A stretch of DNA of 14,628 nt from Desulfovibrio sp. (GTDB lineage Bacteria; Desulfobacterota; Desulfovibrionia; Desulfovibrionales; Desulfovibrionaceae). Positions 6,864 through 14,628 of the stretch are shown one piece after another (positions within the stretch are counted from its first letter, which is position 1; every line of letters starts with the position of its first letter). The notes below the pieces were generated by a model. It saw only the letters and a program-made list of their open reading frames with translations. It was not told where the DNA came from and did not search any database. The DNA lies in assembly GCA_031270875.1 (NCBI GenBank), contig JAISXC010000309.1, positions 1-14,628 on the forward strand. The letters are read 5' to 3'. Both the position numbers and the translations under genes were made by a program.

Positions 6864-6892
6864 TTGGCTTGCATCGGATTATGGCGTAGTAT
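6864..6892 (+). promoter_or_regulatory. Candidate sigma70-type promoter of the ispG-dxs operon
   Basis: TTGGCT (6864-6869), 17 bases, TAGTAT (6887-6892), each 4 of 6 to consensus, with a predicted start near 6900 and an AAGG ribosome site at 6914-6917 for ispG. The short inverted repeat TTACA-AAC-TGTAA (6903-6915) lies at the predicted transcript start and could be an operator. Confidence 0.45.
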
Positions 6893-6924
6893 CACCAAGT
6901 TGTTACAAACTGTAAGGCGGGCGG

Positions 6925-8076
6925 ATGAAAACAGGGAAGACCCGTTCCATCCTTCTCGGCGGGTTGGCCGTAGGCGGCGGGGCGCCGGTCATGGTGCAGA
7001 GCATGACCAACACCGATACCCGCGACGTGTCTTCAACGCTGGCGCAAATCGCGCGGCTTGAGGAATACGGCTGCGAAGCGGTGCGCCTGGCGGTTCCGGA
7101 CGAAGCCGCCGCCAGAGGCGTTGCCGCGATCAGAAAAAATACGCGGCTGCCGCTCATTGCCGATATCCACTTTGACCATCGTCTGGCTCTCGCCGCCCTG
7201 GAGGCCGGTGTGGAAGGATTGAGGATAAACCCCGGCAACATAGGGAAAAAAGCGCAACTGCACCGGATTGTCGACGCCGCGAAAATGCACAAGGCCGTCA
7301 TTCGCGTGGGCGTCAACGGCGGCTCGCTGGAAAAAGACCTGCTTCGCCGCTACGGCAGACCTTGCCCGGAAGCGCTGGTGCAAAGCGCGCTGCGTCAGAT
7401 TTGTCTGCTGGAGGCGCGGGGGTTTGACCGGATCAAGGTATCCATCAAGTCTTCCTCGGTGCGGGACACCATCGCGGCATACCGCCTGTTGTCGATTCCC
7501 TGCGACTATCCCCTGCACATCGGGATTACGGAAGCCGGCGGCCTTTTGCGCGGAGCCGTCAAATCCGCCGTGGGACTGGGAATTTTGCTCAATGAGGGCA
7601 TCGGCGACACCTTGCGGGTTTCCCTCAGCGCCGATCCTGTCCATGAGGTGACGGCGGCCTGGGAAATACTCCGCTCCCTCGGCCTGCGCGCGCGCGGACC
7701 GGAAATAATTTCCTGCCCCACCTGCGGGCGCACGGAAATCGACATTCTTGCGCTGGTTCAAGCCGTTGAGGATCATCTGGCCGGATCCGCGGCTCCCATC
7801 AAGGTGGCGGTCATGGGTTGCGTGGTCAACGGGCCGGGAGAGGCGCGTGAAGCGGATCTGGGCCTTGCCGGCGGGCGTGACAAAGGAGTCATTTTTCGCA
7901 GGGGAGAGGTCATACGAACCGTCAGAGGTCAGGAGGCCCTGATGTCCGCGTTTATGGAGGAACTGCGGGCCCTGCTCGGAACATTTCCGGTCCCGTCCGA
8001 ACCAATCCGTGAACACGGGCATAATTGCCGGGATGAGCCGCGTTGCAGCGGCGACCTGAAAACAAATTCACCATGA
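6925..8076 (+). CDS. ispG: 4-hydroxy-3-methylbut-2-en-1-yl diphosphate synthase (IspG/GcpE)
   Basis: This 383-residue cytoplasmic [4Fe-4S] enzyme of the MEP isoprenoid pathway reductively opens methylerythritol cyclodiphosphate to HMBPP. The TIM-barrel part starts with VMVQSMTNTDTRD (23-34) and includes ADIHFDHRLA (79-88), LRINPGNIG (99-107) and GITEAGG (200-206). The C-terminal domain holds the cluster ligands C264 and C267 (SCPTCGRTE), C299 (MGCVVNGPGE) and E306. It is the short, two-domain bacterial form. About 25 C-terminal residues past the usual end are unconserved in appearance, with extra His/Cys. It heads the operon, and proS follows after 12 bases. Confidence 0.97.
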   Translation: MKTGKTRSILLGGLAVGGGAPVMVQSMTNTDTRDVSSTLAQIARLEEYGCEAVRLAVPDEAAARGVAAIRKNTRLPLIADIHFDHRLALAALEAGVEGLRINPGNIGKKAQLHRIVDAAKMHKAVIRVGVNGGSLEKDLLRRYGRPCPEALVQSALRQICLLEARGFDRIKVSIKSSSVRDTIAAYRLLSIPCDYPLHIGITEAGGLLRGAVKSAVGLGILLNEGIGDTLRVSLSADPVHEVTAAWEILRSLGLRARGPEIISCPTCGRTEIDILALVQAVEDHLAGSAAPIKVAVMGCVVNGPGEAREADLGLAGGRDKGVIFRRGEVIRTVRGQEALMSAFMEELRALLGTFPVPSEPIREHGHNCRDEPRCSGDLKTNSP

Positions 8077-8088
8077 AGGATAATCCGC

Positions 8089-9816
8089 ATGCGTTTCAGT
8101 TCCTGCTATATCCCCACGCTCAAGGAATCCCCCGCCGACGCCGAAGTCGAAAGCCACAAGCTCCTGTTGCGCGCGGGCATGATGCGCAGGCTGACAGCCG
8201 GCGTCTATGTTTATCTTCCTCTCGGACTTAAGGTGATGGACAAAATAGCAAAAGTTGTCAGGGAAGAAATGAATGCCGCCGGTTTTCAGGAATTGCTCAT
8301 GCCTGTGGTGCAGCCGGCGGATTTGTGGAAGGAGTCGGGCCGCTGGGAACAGTACGGCAGGGAGCTTCTGCGCTTCAAGGACCGCAATGACCGGGAATGC
8401 TGCCTTGGCCCCACGCATGAGGAAGTGATCACGGATCTGGTGCGCGGCGAAGTGCGCTCCTACCGGCAACTGCCCGTCCGGCTCTATCAGATACAGACGA
8501 AATTCCGCGATGAGATTCGTCCGCGTTTCGGCCTGATGCGCGGTCGCGAATTCATCATGAAGGACGCCTATTCCTTCGATGTGGATGCCGCCGGCGCCGA
8601 ACGGAGCTATAAAAGCATGTACGATGCCTATGTGAGGATTTTTCAGCGCCTGGGCCTCGGATTCAGGGCCGTGGAAGCCGACACCGGTTCCATAGGAGGC
8701 AGCTTTTCCCACGAATTCATGGTGTTGTCGGATACGGGAGAAGACACCATAGTTTTTTGCGAGGATTGCGATTATGCGGCCAACGTGGAGCGCGCGCGGA
8801 TATGCCGGACCGGGGAAAAATCCGGACGGCCGTGTCCCGCCTGCCGGAACATCGCCACTCCGGGCGCGCATACGGTAAGCGAGGTCGCCGGGCTGTTGGG
8901 CGTCCCTCCCGCAAGGATTGTCAAAACCCTTGTCCTGCTTGCGGACGGCAGGCCGGTGGCGGCTCTGGTGCGCGGCGACCGGGAGCTGAATGAAGTGAAA
9001 TTGAAGAATCTGCTGAAGGCGCAGGACCTGAAACTGGCGGATGCGGCGACCGTGGAAAAACTGACCCGCGCCCCTCTGGGTTTCGCCGGACCGCGGGGGC
9101 TTGATCTGCCGATGTATGCCGATCTGGAACTTCAGGGGGACACGGATTACGTCACCGGCGGCAATGCCGCGGACCTTCATACCATGCACGTTGATCTGTC
9201 GCGCGACGCGCATGTGGAGGCTTTCGCGGATTTGCGAAATATCGCGCCCGATGACCGTTGCCCGTGCTGCGGGGGCTCCGTCTCCCTGAGGCGGGGCATT
9301 GAGGTCGGGCATGTTTTTATGCTGGGCCTGAAATACAGCGAAGCCATGCATGCGGCTTTTTTGGATGAAAAAGGGCAGGAGCGCCTGATGATGATGGGCT
9401 GCTACGGCATCGGGATTTCCCGCGTCGCCGCGGCCGCCGTTGAACAGAACCATGACGCCGACGGCATTGTGTTTCCTCCGCCCATGGCGCCTTTTGACGC
9501 CGTGTTGATCTGCCTTGATCCCAACAACGCCGAAGTGGCTGCCGTAACGGAAAAAGTATACGCGCTTTTGCGGCGGCTCGGCGTGGATGCGCTGTATGAC
9601 GACCGGGGGGAGCGCCCGGGGGTGAAGTTCAAGGATGCCGATCTGCTGGGAATGCCCATGCAGCTTGTGGTCGGAGCCAAAAGCCTCGCGCGGCGCGTTG
9701 TGGAATGCAAGGACAGGCGCAGTGGCGAAAAAGCCGAACTTGACCTGGACAATCTTGAATCCGAATTCGGGCAATGGGCGCGCCGCGTGCGCGACGGATG
9801 GAATACAGGCGCATAG
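8089..9816 (+). CDS. proS: Prolyl-tRNA synthetase, bacterial type with editing domain
   Basis: This 575-residue class II synthetase charges tRNA-Pro. Motif 1 region is [16 protein letters not shown] (71-86), motif 2 spans LGPTHEEV and [21 protein letters not shown] (106-159), and motif 3 is [19 protein letters not shown] (437-455). The YbaK-like insertion (about 225-400) that hydrolyses Ala-tRNA-Pro is present, with K279 in RIVKTLVLL as in the E. coli enzyme. An anticodon-binding domain closes the protein (about 465-575). CxxC pairs occur at 224/227 and 249/252 at the insertion edge. AAGGA at 8076-8080 supports the start. It sits between ispG and xseA in the operon, a transcriptional linkage with no obvious pathway link. 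Confidence 0.97.
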   Translation: MRFSSCYIPTLKESPADAEVESHKLLLRAGMMRRLTAGVYVYLPLGLKVMDKIAKVVREEMNAAGFQELLMPVVQPADLWKESGRWEQYGRELLRFKDRNDRECCLGPTHEEVITDLVRGEVRSYRQLPVRLYQIQTKFRDEIRPRFGLMRGREFIMKDAYSFDVDAAGAERSYKSMYDAYVRIFQRLGLGFRAVEADTGSIGGSFSHEFMVLSDTGEDTIVFCEDCDYAANVERARICRTGEKSGRPCPACRNIATPGAHTVSEVAGLLGVPPARIVKTLVLLADGRPVAALVRGDRELNEVKLKNLLKAQDLKLADAATVEKLTRAPLGFAGPRGLDLPMYADLELQGDTDYVTGGNAADLHTMHVDLSRDAHVEAFADLRNIAPDDRCPCCGGSVSLRRGIEVGHVFMLGLKYSEAMHAAFLDEKGQERLMMMGCYGIGISRVAAAAVEQNHDADGIVFPPPMAPFDAVLICLDPNNAEVAAVTEKVYALLRRLGVDALYDDRGERPGVKFKDADLLGMPMQLVVGAKSLARRVVECKDRRSGEKAELDLDNLESEFGQWARRVRDGWNTGA

Positions 9817-9825
9817 GAAACTGAA

Positions 9826-11154
9826 GTGCCGGAAAGCATATTGACCGTGCGCGAACTGGCGGAACGGTTGCGCGCGAATCTGGAGGGAGCTTTTCCCTTT
9901 GTCTGGGTACGCGGCGAAGTGACGAATCTTACCCGGCCCGGCTCCGGCCATATCTATTTCAGTCTGAAAGACAGGGACGCCCAGATTCAGTGCGTCTGGT
10001 TTTTGCAGCAGCAGAGGCGGGCAAGTCGCGGGCGGGATTTTGATCCGCTCACCGGCGAGGTCTATGACAGCCCGCGTCCCTCTCCGCCGGATATGCTGCG
10101 CAACGGCGCGACAATGCTGTGCGCGGGGCGGGTCAGTCTTTACGCCGCCCGCGGACAGTGCCAGCTTGTCGTTGAACTGTTGCAGGACGAGGGCCGGGGG
10201 ATGCTTGCCCTGGCCTTTGAGGAACGCAAACGCAAACTCATGGAGCTCGGCTATTTCGCCGCGGAGCGCAAGAGGCCGTTGCCGTATGACGCCAAAAGGG
10301 TTGCCCTGGTAACCTCCGCCACAGGCGCCGCGATTCATGATTTTTTGACTCTCGGCGCGCGGCGGGGCAGCGGCGCGCAGATGCGTCTTTTCCCGACGCC
10401 GGTTCAGGGCGGATCGGCCGCGGCGGAAATAGTCGCGGCAATACACGGCGCCAACGCGCAGGGCTGGGCCCAGGTGATTGTGCTGATCCGCGGCGGGGGC
10501 TCGCTGGAGGATTTATGGCCTTTCAATGAGGAACCCGTCGCCGAGGCCGTTTTTCACTCGCGGATTCCCGTGTTGGCCGGTATCGGGCATGAGGTGGATG
10601 TGACATTGGCGGACATGACGGCGGATGCCCGCGCGGCCACGCCCTCCCACGCGGCGCAGCTTCTCTGGCCGCCGCGCGCGGAACTCGCGCAGCGCCTGGA
10701 CGACGCCTGCGGCGCCTTGCGGCGCGCCGCGGCAAGCAGGCTTGCCGGCATGGAGCGTTCGCTTCAGGAACGGACAAACGCCCTGGGCTGGCTTTCGCCT
10801 TTGCGCCGCCTCGCCCGGCTGCGCGAGAGGCTTGAGCGGATGCTTTTCTCTCTGGAGAAAACCCTGCCGCGGCGTCTTGCCGATGCGGGACGGCGGCTCG
10901 CGCAAAAACGGGATATGCTGCGCGCGCATCTTTTCCGATCCCTGGAGCGGCGGGAGCATGCGCTTGCCGAACTGGCCCTGACCGTGGAAAGCGCCAACCC
11001 TCTGGCGCCGCTGAAAAAAGGCTATTCCCTGGCCACAACGGCGAACGGGGATGTTCTGCGCTCAACGCGCCAGGTCGCGCCGGGGCAGGCAATACATGTA
11101 CGCCTTGACGATGGGCGCCTGTCGGCAATCGTCAGCGCGGTGAGTTCTGAATGA
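9826..11154 (+). CDS. xseA: Exodeoxyribonuclease VII large subunit
   Basis: This 442-residue catalytic subunit of exonuclease VII degrades single-stranded DNA from both ends to short oligonucleotides. The N-terminal OB fold (about 3-120) contains VWVRGEVTNLTRPGSGHIYFSLKD. It seems to carry roughly 25 residues more than E. coli XseA after the CVWF strand (about 64-88). The catalytic core shows ALVTSATGAAIHDF (160-173), RGGGSLEDLWPFNEE (222-236) and GHEVDVTLADMTADARAATPSHAA (254-277). A long Arg/Leu-rich coiled region (about 285-385) and a small C-terminal segment (LKKGYSLATT) follow. Start is GTG with AGGA seven bases upstream, nine bases after proS; no in-frame ATG fits the conserved beginning. 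It overlaps xseB by four bases (ATGA), implying coupled synthesis of the two subunits. Confidence 0.96.
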   Translation: MPESILTVRELAERLRANLEGAFPFVWVRGEVTNLTRPGSGHIYFSLKDRDAQIQCVWFLQQQRRASRGRDFDPLTGEVYDSPRPSPPDMLRNGATMLCAGRVSLYAARGQCQLVVELLQDEGRGMLALAFEERKRKLMELGYFAAERKRPLPYDAKRVALVTSATGAAIHDFLTLGARRGSGAQMRLFPTPVQGGSAAAEIVAAIHGANAQGWAQVIVLIRGGGSLEDLWPFNEEPVAEAVFHSRIPVLAGIGHEVDVTLADMTADARAATPSHAAQLLWPPRAELAQRLDDACGALRRAAASRLAGMERSLQERTNALGWLSPLRRLARLRERLERMLFSLEKTLPRRLADAGRRLAQKRDMLRAHLFRSLERREHALAELALTVESANPLAPLKKGYSLATTANGDVLRSTRQVAPGQAIHVRLDDGRLSAIVSAVSSE

Positions 11155-11429
11155 CGGAGTTTTCGGAAATGAACGAAATGGCGGAAGAAAATCTTTTCGA
11201 GCGGAGGATGGCGCGTCTGCAACACATTGTCAACGCGTTGGAGGCGGACGATTTGCCTTTGGAGACAAGCATGTCCCTGTACAAGGAGGGGATGGCCTGC
11301 GCCCGTTTTTGTAAAGAGCGGCTGGAAAAAGCGCGCCATGAACTCGCTGTCTGGCAGGACGGCGAAACAAAACCGTTTGCTCCGTGGGAGGAGGAAGAAC
11401 CGGCCGATCCCGGGGGAGACGCCCCGTGA
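11151..11429 (+). CDS. xseB: Exodeoxyribonuclease VII small subunit
   Basis: This 92-residue helical small subunit of exonuclease VII packs on the XseA coiled coil. The family pattern is clear: NLFERRMARLQHIVNALEADDLPLETSMSLYKEGM (split around residues 14-48) and CKERLEKARHEL (54-65), with an acidic Pro-rich tail. The start given overlaps the xseA stop as ATGA. A second ATG at 11169 has a cleaner ribosome site (GGAG at 11156-11159) and would remove six residues. The stop overlaps the ispA start by one base (TGATG). Confidence 0.94.
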   Translation: MTEFSEMNEMAEENLFERRMARLQHIVNALEADDLPLETSMSLYKEGMACARFCKERLEKARHELAVWQDGETKPFAPWEEEEPADPGGDAP

Positions 11430-12319
11430 TGTCCGAAACGGCTGTGAAAGCCCGGCTCATGGAGCGCGCGGCGATGGTGGAGCGGTTTCTTGCGACCTGT
11501 CTTGACGGTTTTTCCGCGCCTCCGCGTCTCAAGCAGGCCATGCTGTACAGTCTGCTGGCGGGGGGAAAACGCCTGCGCCCGGTATTGTGTCTGAGCTGCG
11601 CCTCCCTGTGCGGAGGAGCGGTGGAGACGGCCCTGCCTTTTGCCTGCGCCATTGAAATGATACACACCTATTCCCTGGTGCATGATGATTTGCCGGCCAT
11701 GGACAACGACGATCTGAGGCGGGGCAAGCCGTCAAACCACAAGGCCTTTGACGAGGCGACCGCCATTCTGGCGGGGGACGCGCTGCTGACTGACGCCTTT
11801 GCCGTCATGTGCCGCACAGACGTCCAGGCGGACAGGCTCGTCAGGGCAGCGGCGGCGATTGCCCTGGCGGCGGGATCTTCTGGAATGGCGGGCGGGCAAC
11901 AATGGGACATGCTGTACACGGGCGGGCCCGCCGTCGCGCCGGGAGACCTGCGGCGGATGCACGCCATGAAAACCGGCGCGCTGATACGGGCCTCCTGCGT
12001 TTGCGGCGCGGTTCTGGCCGGGGCCGATGAGGAGGATGTGAAGGCCATGGGCGTTTTCGGCGCCGCCCTGGGGATGGCTTTTCAGATCACCGACGACATT
12101 CTTGATCTTACGGCCGATACGGCCAGTTTGGGCAAACCGGCCGGGAGCGACGCGAACAAGGGAAAAAACACCTATCCTTCCTTGCTGGGCATGGAGAAAA
12201 GCCGTGAACTCGCCCGTGAGCAGATCGCCGCGGCGCAGGCTGCCTTGCGGGGATTCTCCGGGAGGGAGGCCGAATTTCTGTCCGGCCTGGCTTCTCACAT
12301 CGTTCATCGGACGGCCTGA
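11429..12319 (+). CDS. ispA: Farnesyl diphosphate synthase (short-chain polyprenyl synthase)
   Basis: This 296-residue head-to-tail prenyltransferase condenses IPP with DMAPP and geranyl diphosphate to give farnesyl diphosphate for quinone and undecaprenyl lipids. The first Asp-rich motif is DDLPAMDNDDLRRG (D86, D87, D92), with the two-residue insertion of type II bacterial enzymes. The second is TDDILD (D222, D223, D226). Also visible are GGKRLRP (45-51), the YSLVHDD segment that sets chain length, and KGKNTYPSLLG (244-254). A longer frame from 11384 lies inside xseB and is rejected. The chosen ATG has GGGGGAG upstream and overlaps the xseB stop. C15 product is inferred from residues before the first motif; geranylgeranyl activity cannot be excluded. 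Confidence 0.95.
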   Translation: MSETAVKARLMERAAMVERFLATCLDGFSAPPRLKQAMLYSLLAGGKRLRPVLCLSCASLCGGAVETALPFACAIEMIHTYSLVHDDLPAMDNDDLRRGKPSNHKAFDEATAILAGDALLTDAFAVMCRTDVQADRLVRAAAAIALAAGSSGMAGGQQWDMLYTGGPAVAPGDLRRMHAMKTGALIRASCVCGAVLAGADEEDVKAMGVFGAALGMAFQITDDILDLTADTASLGKPAGSDANKGKNTYPSLLGMEKSRELAREQIAAAQAALRGFSGREAEFLSGLASHIVHRTA

Positions 12320-14236
12320 ATGACGCAGACGGGACATGCGCTTCTGGAGAGCATACGCGCTCCCTCGCAACTGGCCGGATTATCCGACGCGCAACTGCTT
12401 CAGCTGGCAAGCGAGGTCAGGCGGCGCATCGTCGATGTTGTTTCGCGCAACGGAGGGCATCTGGCTCCTTCACTGGGGGTCGTGGAGCTTACGCTCGCTT
12501 TGCTGGCAACATTTGATCCGGACAGGGACAAGCTGATCTGGGATGTCGGCCATCAGTCCTACGCTTTCAAACTGCTCACCGGACGCGCGGGCAGGTTTCA
12601 CACCCTGCGCACTCTCGGCGGCCTTTCCGGATTTCCGAGGATGTCGGAAAGCCCCTATGACCATTTTGGAGTGGGGCATTCCTCAACTTCCATCTCAGCC
12701 GCCCTGGGCATGGCGATGGCGCGGGATCTGGCCGGGCTTCACCATCACGTCATTGCCGTTATCGGCGACGGTGCCCTGACGGCGGGCGAGGCCTTTGAGG
12801 GACTCAATCTGGCCGGGCATATGGGCAAACGGCTTATTGTGGTGCTCAACGACAACGAAATGTCCATTTCATCCAATGTGGGCGCGCTTTCGCGTTTCCT
12901 GAGCAGCGCGCTGTCGCGGCGCTGGGTGCGGCAGGCCCGCAGGGATGTGCTTGAATTTTTGCGGGCCGTGCCGCGCATCGGGCAAAAGTTGGCCCTTTAC
13001 GCCATGCGGGGCGAACTGAGCTTCAAGTCCTTCTTCACGCCCGGCATGTTGTTCGAAGCGTTTCGTTTCACCTATATCGGGCCTGTGGACGGCCACAACA
13101 CGGGAGAACTGAAGCGGCATCTGCGGATGGCCGCCGCCGTGGAGGACGGGCCGGTTCTTCTGCATGTGCGCACCCGGAAAGGCAGGGGATACGCCCCCGC
13201 CGAGGCCAATCCGACGCATTACCACGGCGTCGGCCTGTTTGCGCCGGAAACCGGACTGCCTGTTTCCAAAGCCTCGCCTGTCCCGACATTCACTGATGTT
13301 TTTGGAAAAACCCTCCTGCATCTGGCGGAACGGGATAAAAGAATCATCGCCATCACCGCCGCCATGCCCGAAGGCACGGGGACGGAGTTTTTCAAAGAGC
13401 GATTCCCCGAACGTTTTGTGGATGCCGGGATTTGCGAACAGCACGCCGTAACTTTCGCGGCCGGTCTGGCGAGCCGGGGATACCGGCCCGTTGTGGCCAT
13501 TTACTCCACATTTTTACAGCGCGCCTATGATCAGATCGTGCATGACGTCTGCCTGCAAAACCTGCCCGTCACCTTTTGCCTCGACCGCGCCGGTCTGGTG
13601 GGAGAGGACGGGGCCACGCATCACGGAGCTTTTGACATAGCCTACTTGCGGCATATCCCCAATATGCGCATACTTGCCCCGCGCGATGAGGATATGCTCC
13701 GCCATTGCCTGGCAACGGCGCTTGCCTCGGACGCTCCCTGCGCTGTGCGCTACCCGCGCGGAATCGGCTACGGCGTGCCGGTACACGGGGCGGCGCGCGT
13801 ATTGCCGCGAGGACTTGGGGAGACGCTGCTGGACGGCAGCGGCGTTGCCGTCATCGCCGTGGGCAACCGGGCGCATCCGGCTCTTGAGGCCGCGCTTTCC
13901 GTGGAAAGGGAGCTGGGCTTCCGGCCGCTGGTTTTTGATCCCGTCTGGCTCAAACCGCTGCCGGAGCAGGAGTTGGCTGACATGGCGAAGCGTTTTGACA
14001 AACTGCTGATTGTCGAGGAAGGCGTGCTGGCCGGCGGCTTTTCCTCCGCCGTGCTGGAATTTTTGAACGACCGGGGTCTGCTGGGCGGGCTTCGCGTAAA
14101 ACGGCTCGGACTGCCGGACAGTTTCGTGGAACACGGCACGCAGCCGGAATTGCGCGAAATGCTCGGCCTGCGCTGCAAAAGCATCGCCGGGGCCATAGCG
14201 GCATTGGCGAAAAAACAGGACTTCGCCGAAACATGA
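12320..14236 (+). CDS. dxs: 1-deoxy-D-xylulose-5-phosphate synthase
   Basis: This 638-residue thiamine diphosphate enzyme makes DXP from pyruvate and glyceraldehyde 3-phosphate, the first and flux-controlling step of the MEP pathway. Key features: NGGHLAPSLGVVELT (44-58), DVGHQSYAFKLLTG (75-88), the ThDP/Mg motif GDG (149-151) to NDN (177-179), DGHNTGEL (257-264), the catalytic Glu in DAGICEQHAVTFAAG (E373), YSTFLQRAYDQ (395-405), the DRAGLVGEDGATHHG loop (422-436), and the C-terminal transketolase domain (about 500-620). The ATG directly follows the ispA stop with no good ribosome site of its own, so translation is probably coupled to ispA. It is the last intact gene of the operon. Confidence 0.97.
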   Translation: MTQTGHALLESIRAPSQLAGLSDAQLLQLASEVRRRIVDVVSRNGGHLAPSLGVVELTLALLATFDPDRDKLIWDVGHQSYAFKLLTGRAGRFHTLRTLGGLSGFPRMSESPYDHFGVGHSSTSISAALGMAMARDLAGLHHHVIAVIGDGALTAGEAFEGLNLAGHMGKRLIVVLNDNEMSISSNVGALSRFLSSALSRRWVRQARRDVLEFLRAVPRIGQKLALYAMRGELSFKSFFTPGMLFEAFRFTYIGPVDGHNTGELKRHLRMAAAVEDGPVLLHVRTRKGRGYAPAEANPTHYHGVGLFAPETGLPVSKASPVPTFTDVFGKTLLHLAERDKRIIAITAAMPEGTGTEFFKERFPERFVDAGICEQHAVTFAAGLASRGYRPVVAIYSTFLQRAYDQIVHDVCLQNLPVTFCLDRAGLVGEDGATHHGAFDIAYLRHIPNMRILAPRDEDMLRHCLATALASDAPCAVRYPRGIGYGVPVHGAARVLPRGLGETLLDGSGVAVIAVGNRAHPALEAALSVERELGFRPLVFDPVWLKPLPEQELADMAKRFDKLLIVEEGVLAGGFSSAVLEFLNDRGLLGGLRVKRLGLPDSFVEHGTQPELREMLGLRCKSIAGAIAALAKKQDFAET

Positions 14237-14248
14237 CGGGAATGATTT

Positions 14249-14365
14249 TTGAGAGCTTTCACTAGCAGTACCGGCCTGGAGAGCATCCGCGCGGCCGATG
14301 CCTATGCCCTGGGCTTTACCGGCAAAGGCGTGACCGGCAGCTTTCAGGTAAAACTGGAGTTTTGA
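14249..14365 (+). pseudogene. Remnant of a subtilisin-type autotransporter (passenger start fused to barrel end)
   Basis: A 38-codon frame opens 13 bases after dxs with a possible TTG start. Residues 9-28 (GLESIRAADAYALGFTGKGV) match the beginning of the S8 subtilase domain of autotransporter proteases, where GxTGxGVxVxVxDTG normally leads to the catalytic Asp. Here the frame jumps after GVT to GSFQVKLEF and stops. That ending is what outer-membrane beta-barrels show: alternating residues and a terminal Phe. Signal peptide, catalytic triad, passenger and nearly the whole barrel are missing. A hairpin terminator follows the stop immediately, consistent with a genuine gene 3' end. I read it as an in-frame internal deletion. 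Homology is judged by eye from a short segment. Confidence 0.6.
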
Positions 14366-14408
14366 AAGGAAATTTTGATAACATTTCCTTTGTTTCTCCT
14401 CTTGCTTT
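14365..14408 (+). terminator. Hairpin terminator after the autotransporter remnant and dxs operon
   Basis: AAAGGAAAT (14365-14373) pairs perfectly with ATTTCCTTT (14383-14391) around a nine-base loop, followed by a T-rich stretch (14393-14408). Its left arm begins at the last base of the remnant's stop codon. With no other candidate after dxs, it probably also ends the ispG-dxs transcript. Confidence 0.65.
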
Positions 14409-14411
14409 TGT

Positions 14412-14440
14412 ATGACAACAGTGGGATACTGGCCTAAGAT
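14412..14440 (+). promoter_or_regulatory. Sigma70-type promoter for the CT-repeat ORF
   Basis: ATGACA (14412-14417; 5 of 6), exactly 17 bases, TAAGAT (14435-14440; 4 of 6). The predicted start near 14447 gives a leader of about 35 bases that includes GGAG at 14470-14473. It lies just after the terminator, so the ORF that follows would be an independent transcription unit. Confidence 0.5.
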
Positions 14441-14481
14441 TTCGACATGGCGTGGTGCTGCGCGGAATTGGAGATCCCTTG

Positions 14482-14628
<147 letters not shown>

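Noticed and set aside
8758..9272. CxxC pairs in ProS as a possible novel zinc-ribbon insertion
   Set aside because: They flank the ordinary editing insertion, and such Cys pairs occur in many bacterial ProS proteins of this length, so novelty is not supported.
8068..10446. A 792-codon open frame on the minus strand antisense to proS and the start of xseA
   Set aside because: It is the antisense shadow of strongly conserved genes in GC-rich DNA. Its product is rich in His, Arg, Gln and Pro with no recognisable domain.
11384..11428. Upstream ATG adding 15 residues to IspA
   Set aside because: The added residues are Gly/Arg-rich and encoded inside xseB; the ATG at 11429 has a strong ribosome site and the usual stop-start overlap.

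Overview
The window is about 14.6 kb of GC-rich, tightly packed chromosomal DNA. The gene families and one arrangement (ispG, proS, xseA, xseB, ispA and dxs in a single run) point to a sulfate-reducing deltaproteobacterium of the Desulfovibrio group. That placement is an inference from gene order and protein character; there is no marker gene to prove it.

Layout from left to right. (1) The start of surE lies on the minus strand and runs off the left edge. It is divergent from a YhaM-like OB-fold/HD phosphohydrolase gene that has its own sigma70-type promoter. (2) A hybrid sensor kinase follows on the plus strand (membrane sensor, HisKA, HATPase and two receiver domains, the first one degenerate). 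A strong inverted repeat separates it from the convergent ychF gene. (3) A three-gene minus-strand operon encodes a FlgO-family lipoprotein, a small exported TPR-like protein and a second FlgO-family exported protein. It is headed by a near-consensus sigma28 (FliA) promoter, so it very probably belongs to the late flagellar regulon. (4) A compact plus-strand operon, ispG-proS-xseA-xseB-ispA-dxs, has junctions of 12 bp or less, several of them overlapping. It combines three isoprenoid genes (first MEP step, penultimate MEP step, farnesyl diphosphate synthesis) with prolyl-tRNA synthetase and exonuclease VII. (5) The last 390 bases are accessory in character. A 38-residue remnant looks like the start of a subtilisin-type autotransporter passenger joined in frame to the last residues of an outer-membrane beta-barrel. 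It ends at a hairpin terminator. A new promoter, ribosome site and open reading frame follow, and this frame runs through a (CT)18 tract to the window edge.

The most interesting region is this right end. The CT tract encodes an alternating Leu-Ser stretch where a signal peptide hydrophobic core would be. This is the layout of slipped-strand phase-variable surface protein genes such as oipA of Helicobacter pylori. Together with the collapsed autotransporter beside it, this suggests a variable surface-protein locus just downstream of a housekeeping operon. The second point of interest is the sigma28 promoter, which ties the otherwise anonymous FlgO/TPR/FlgO operon to motility.
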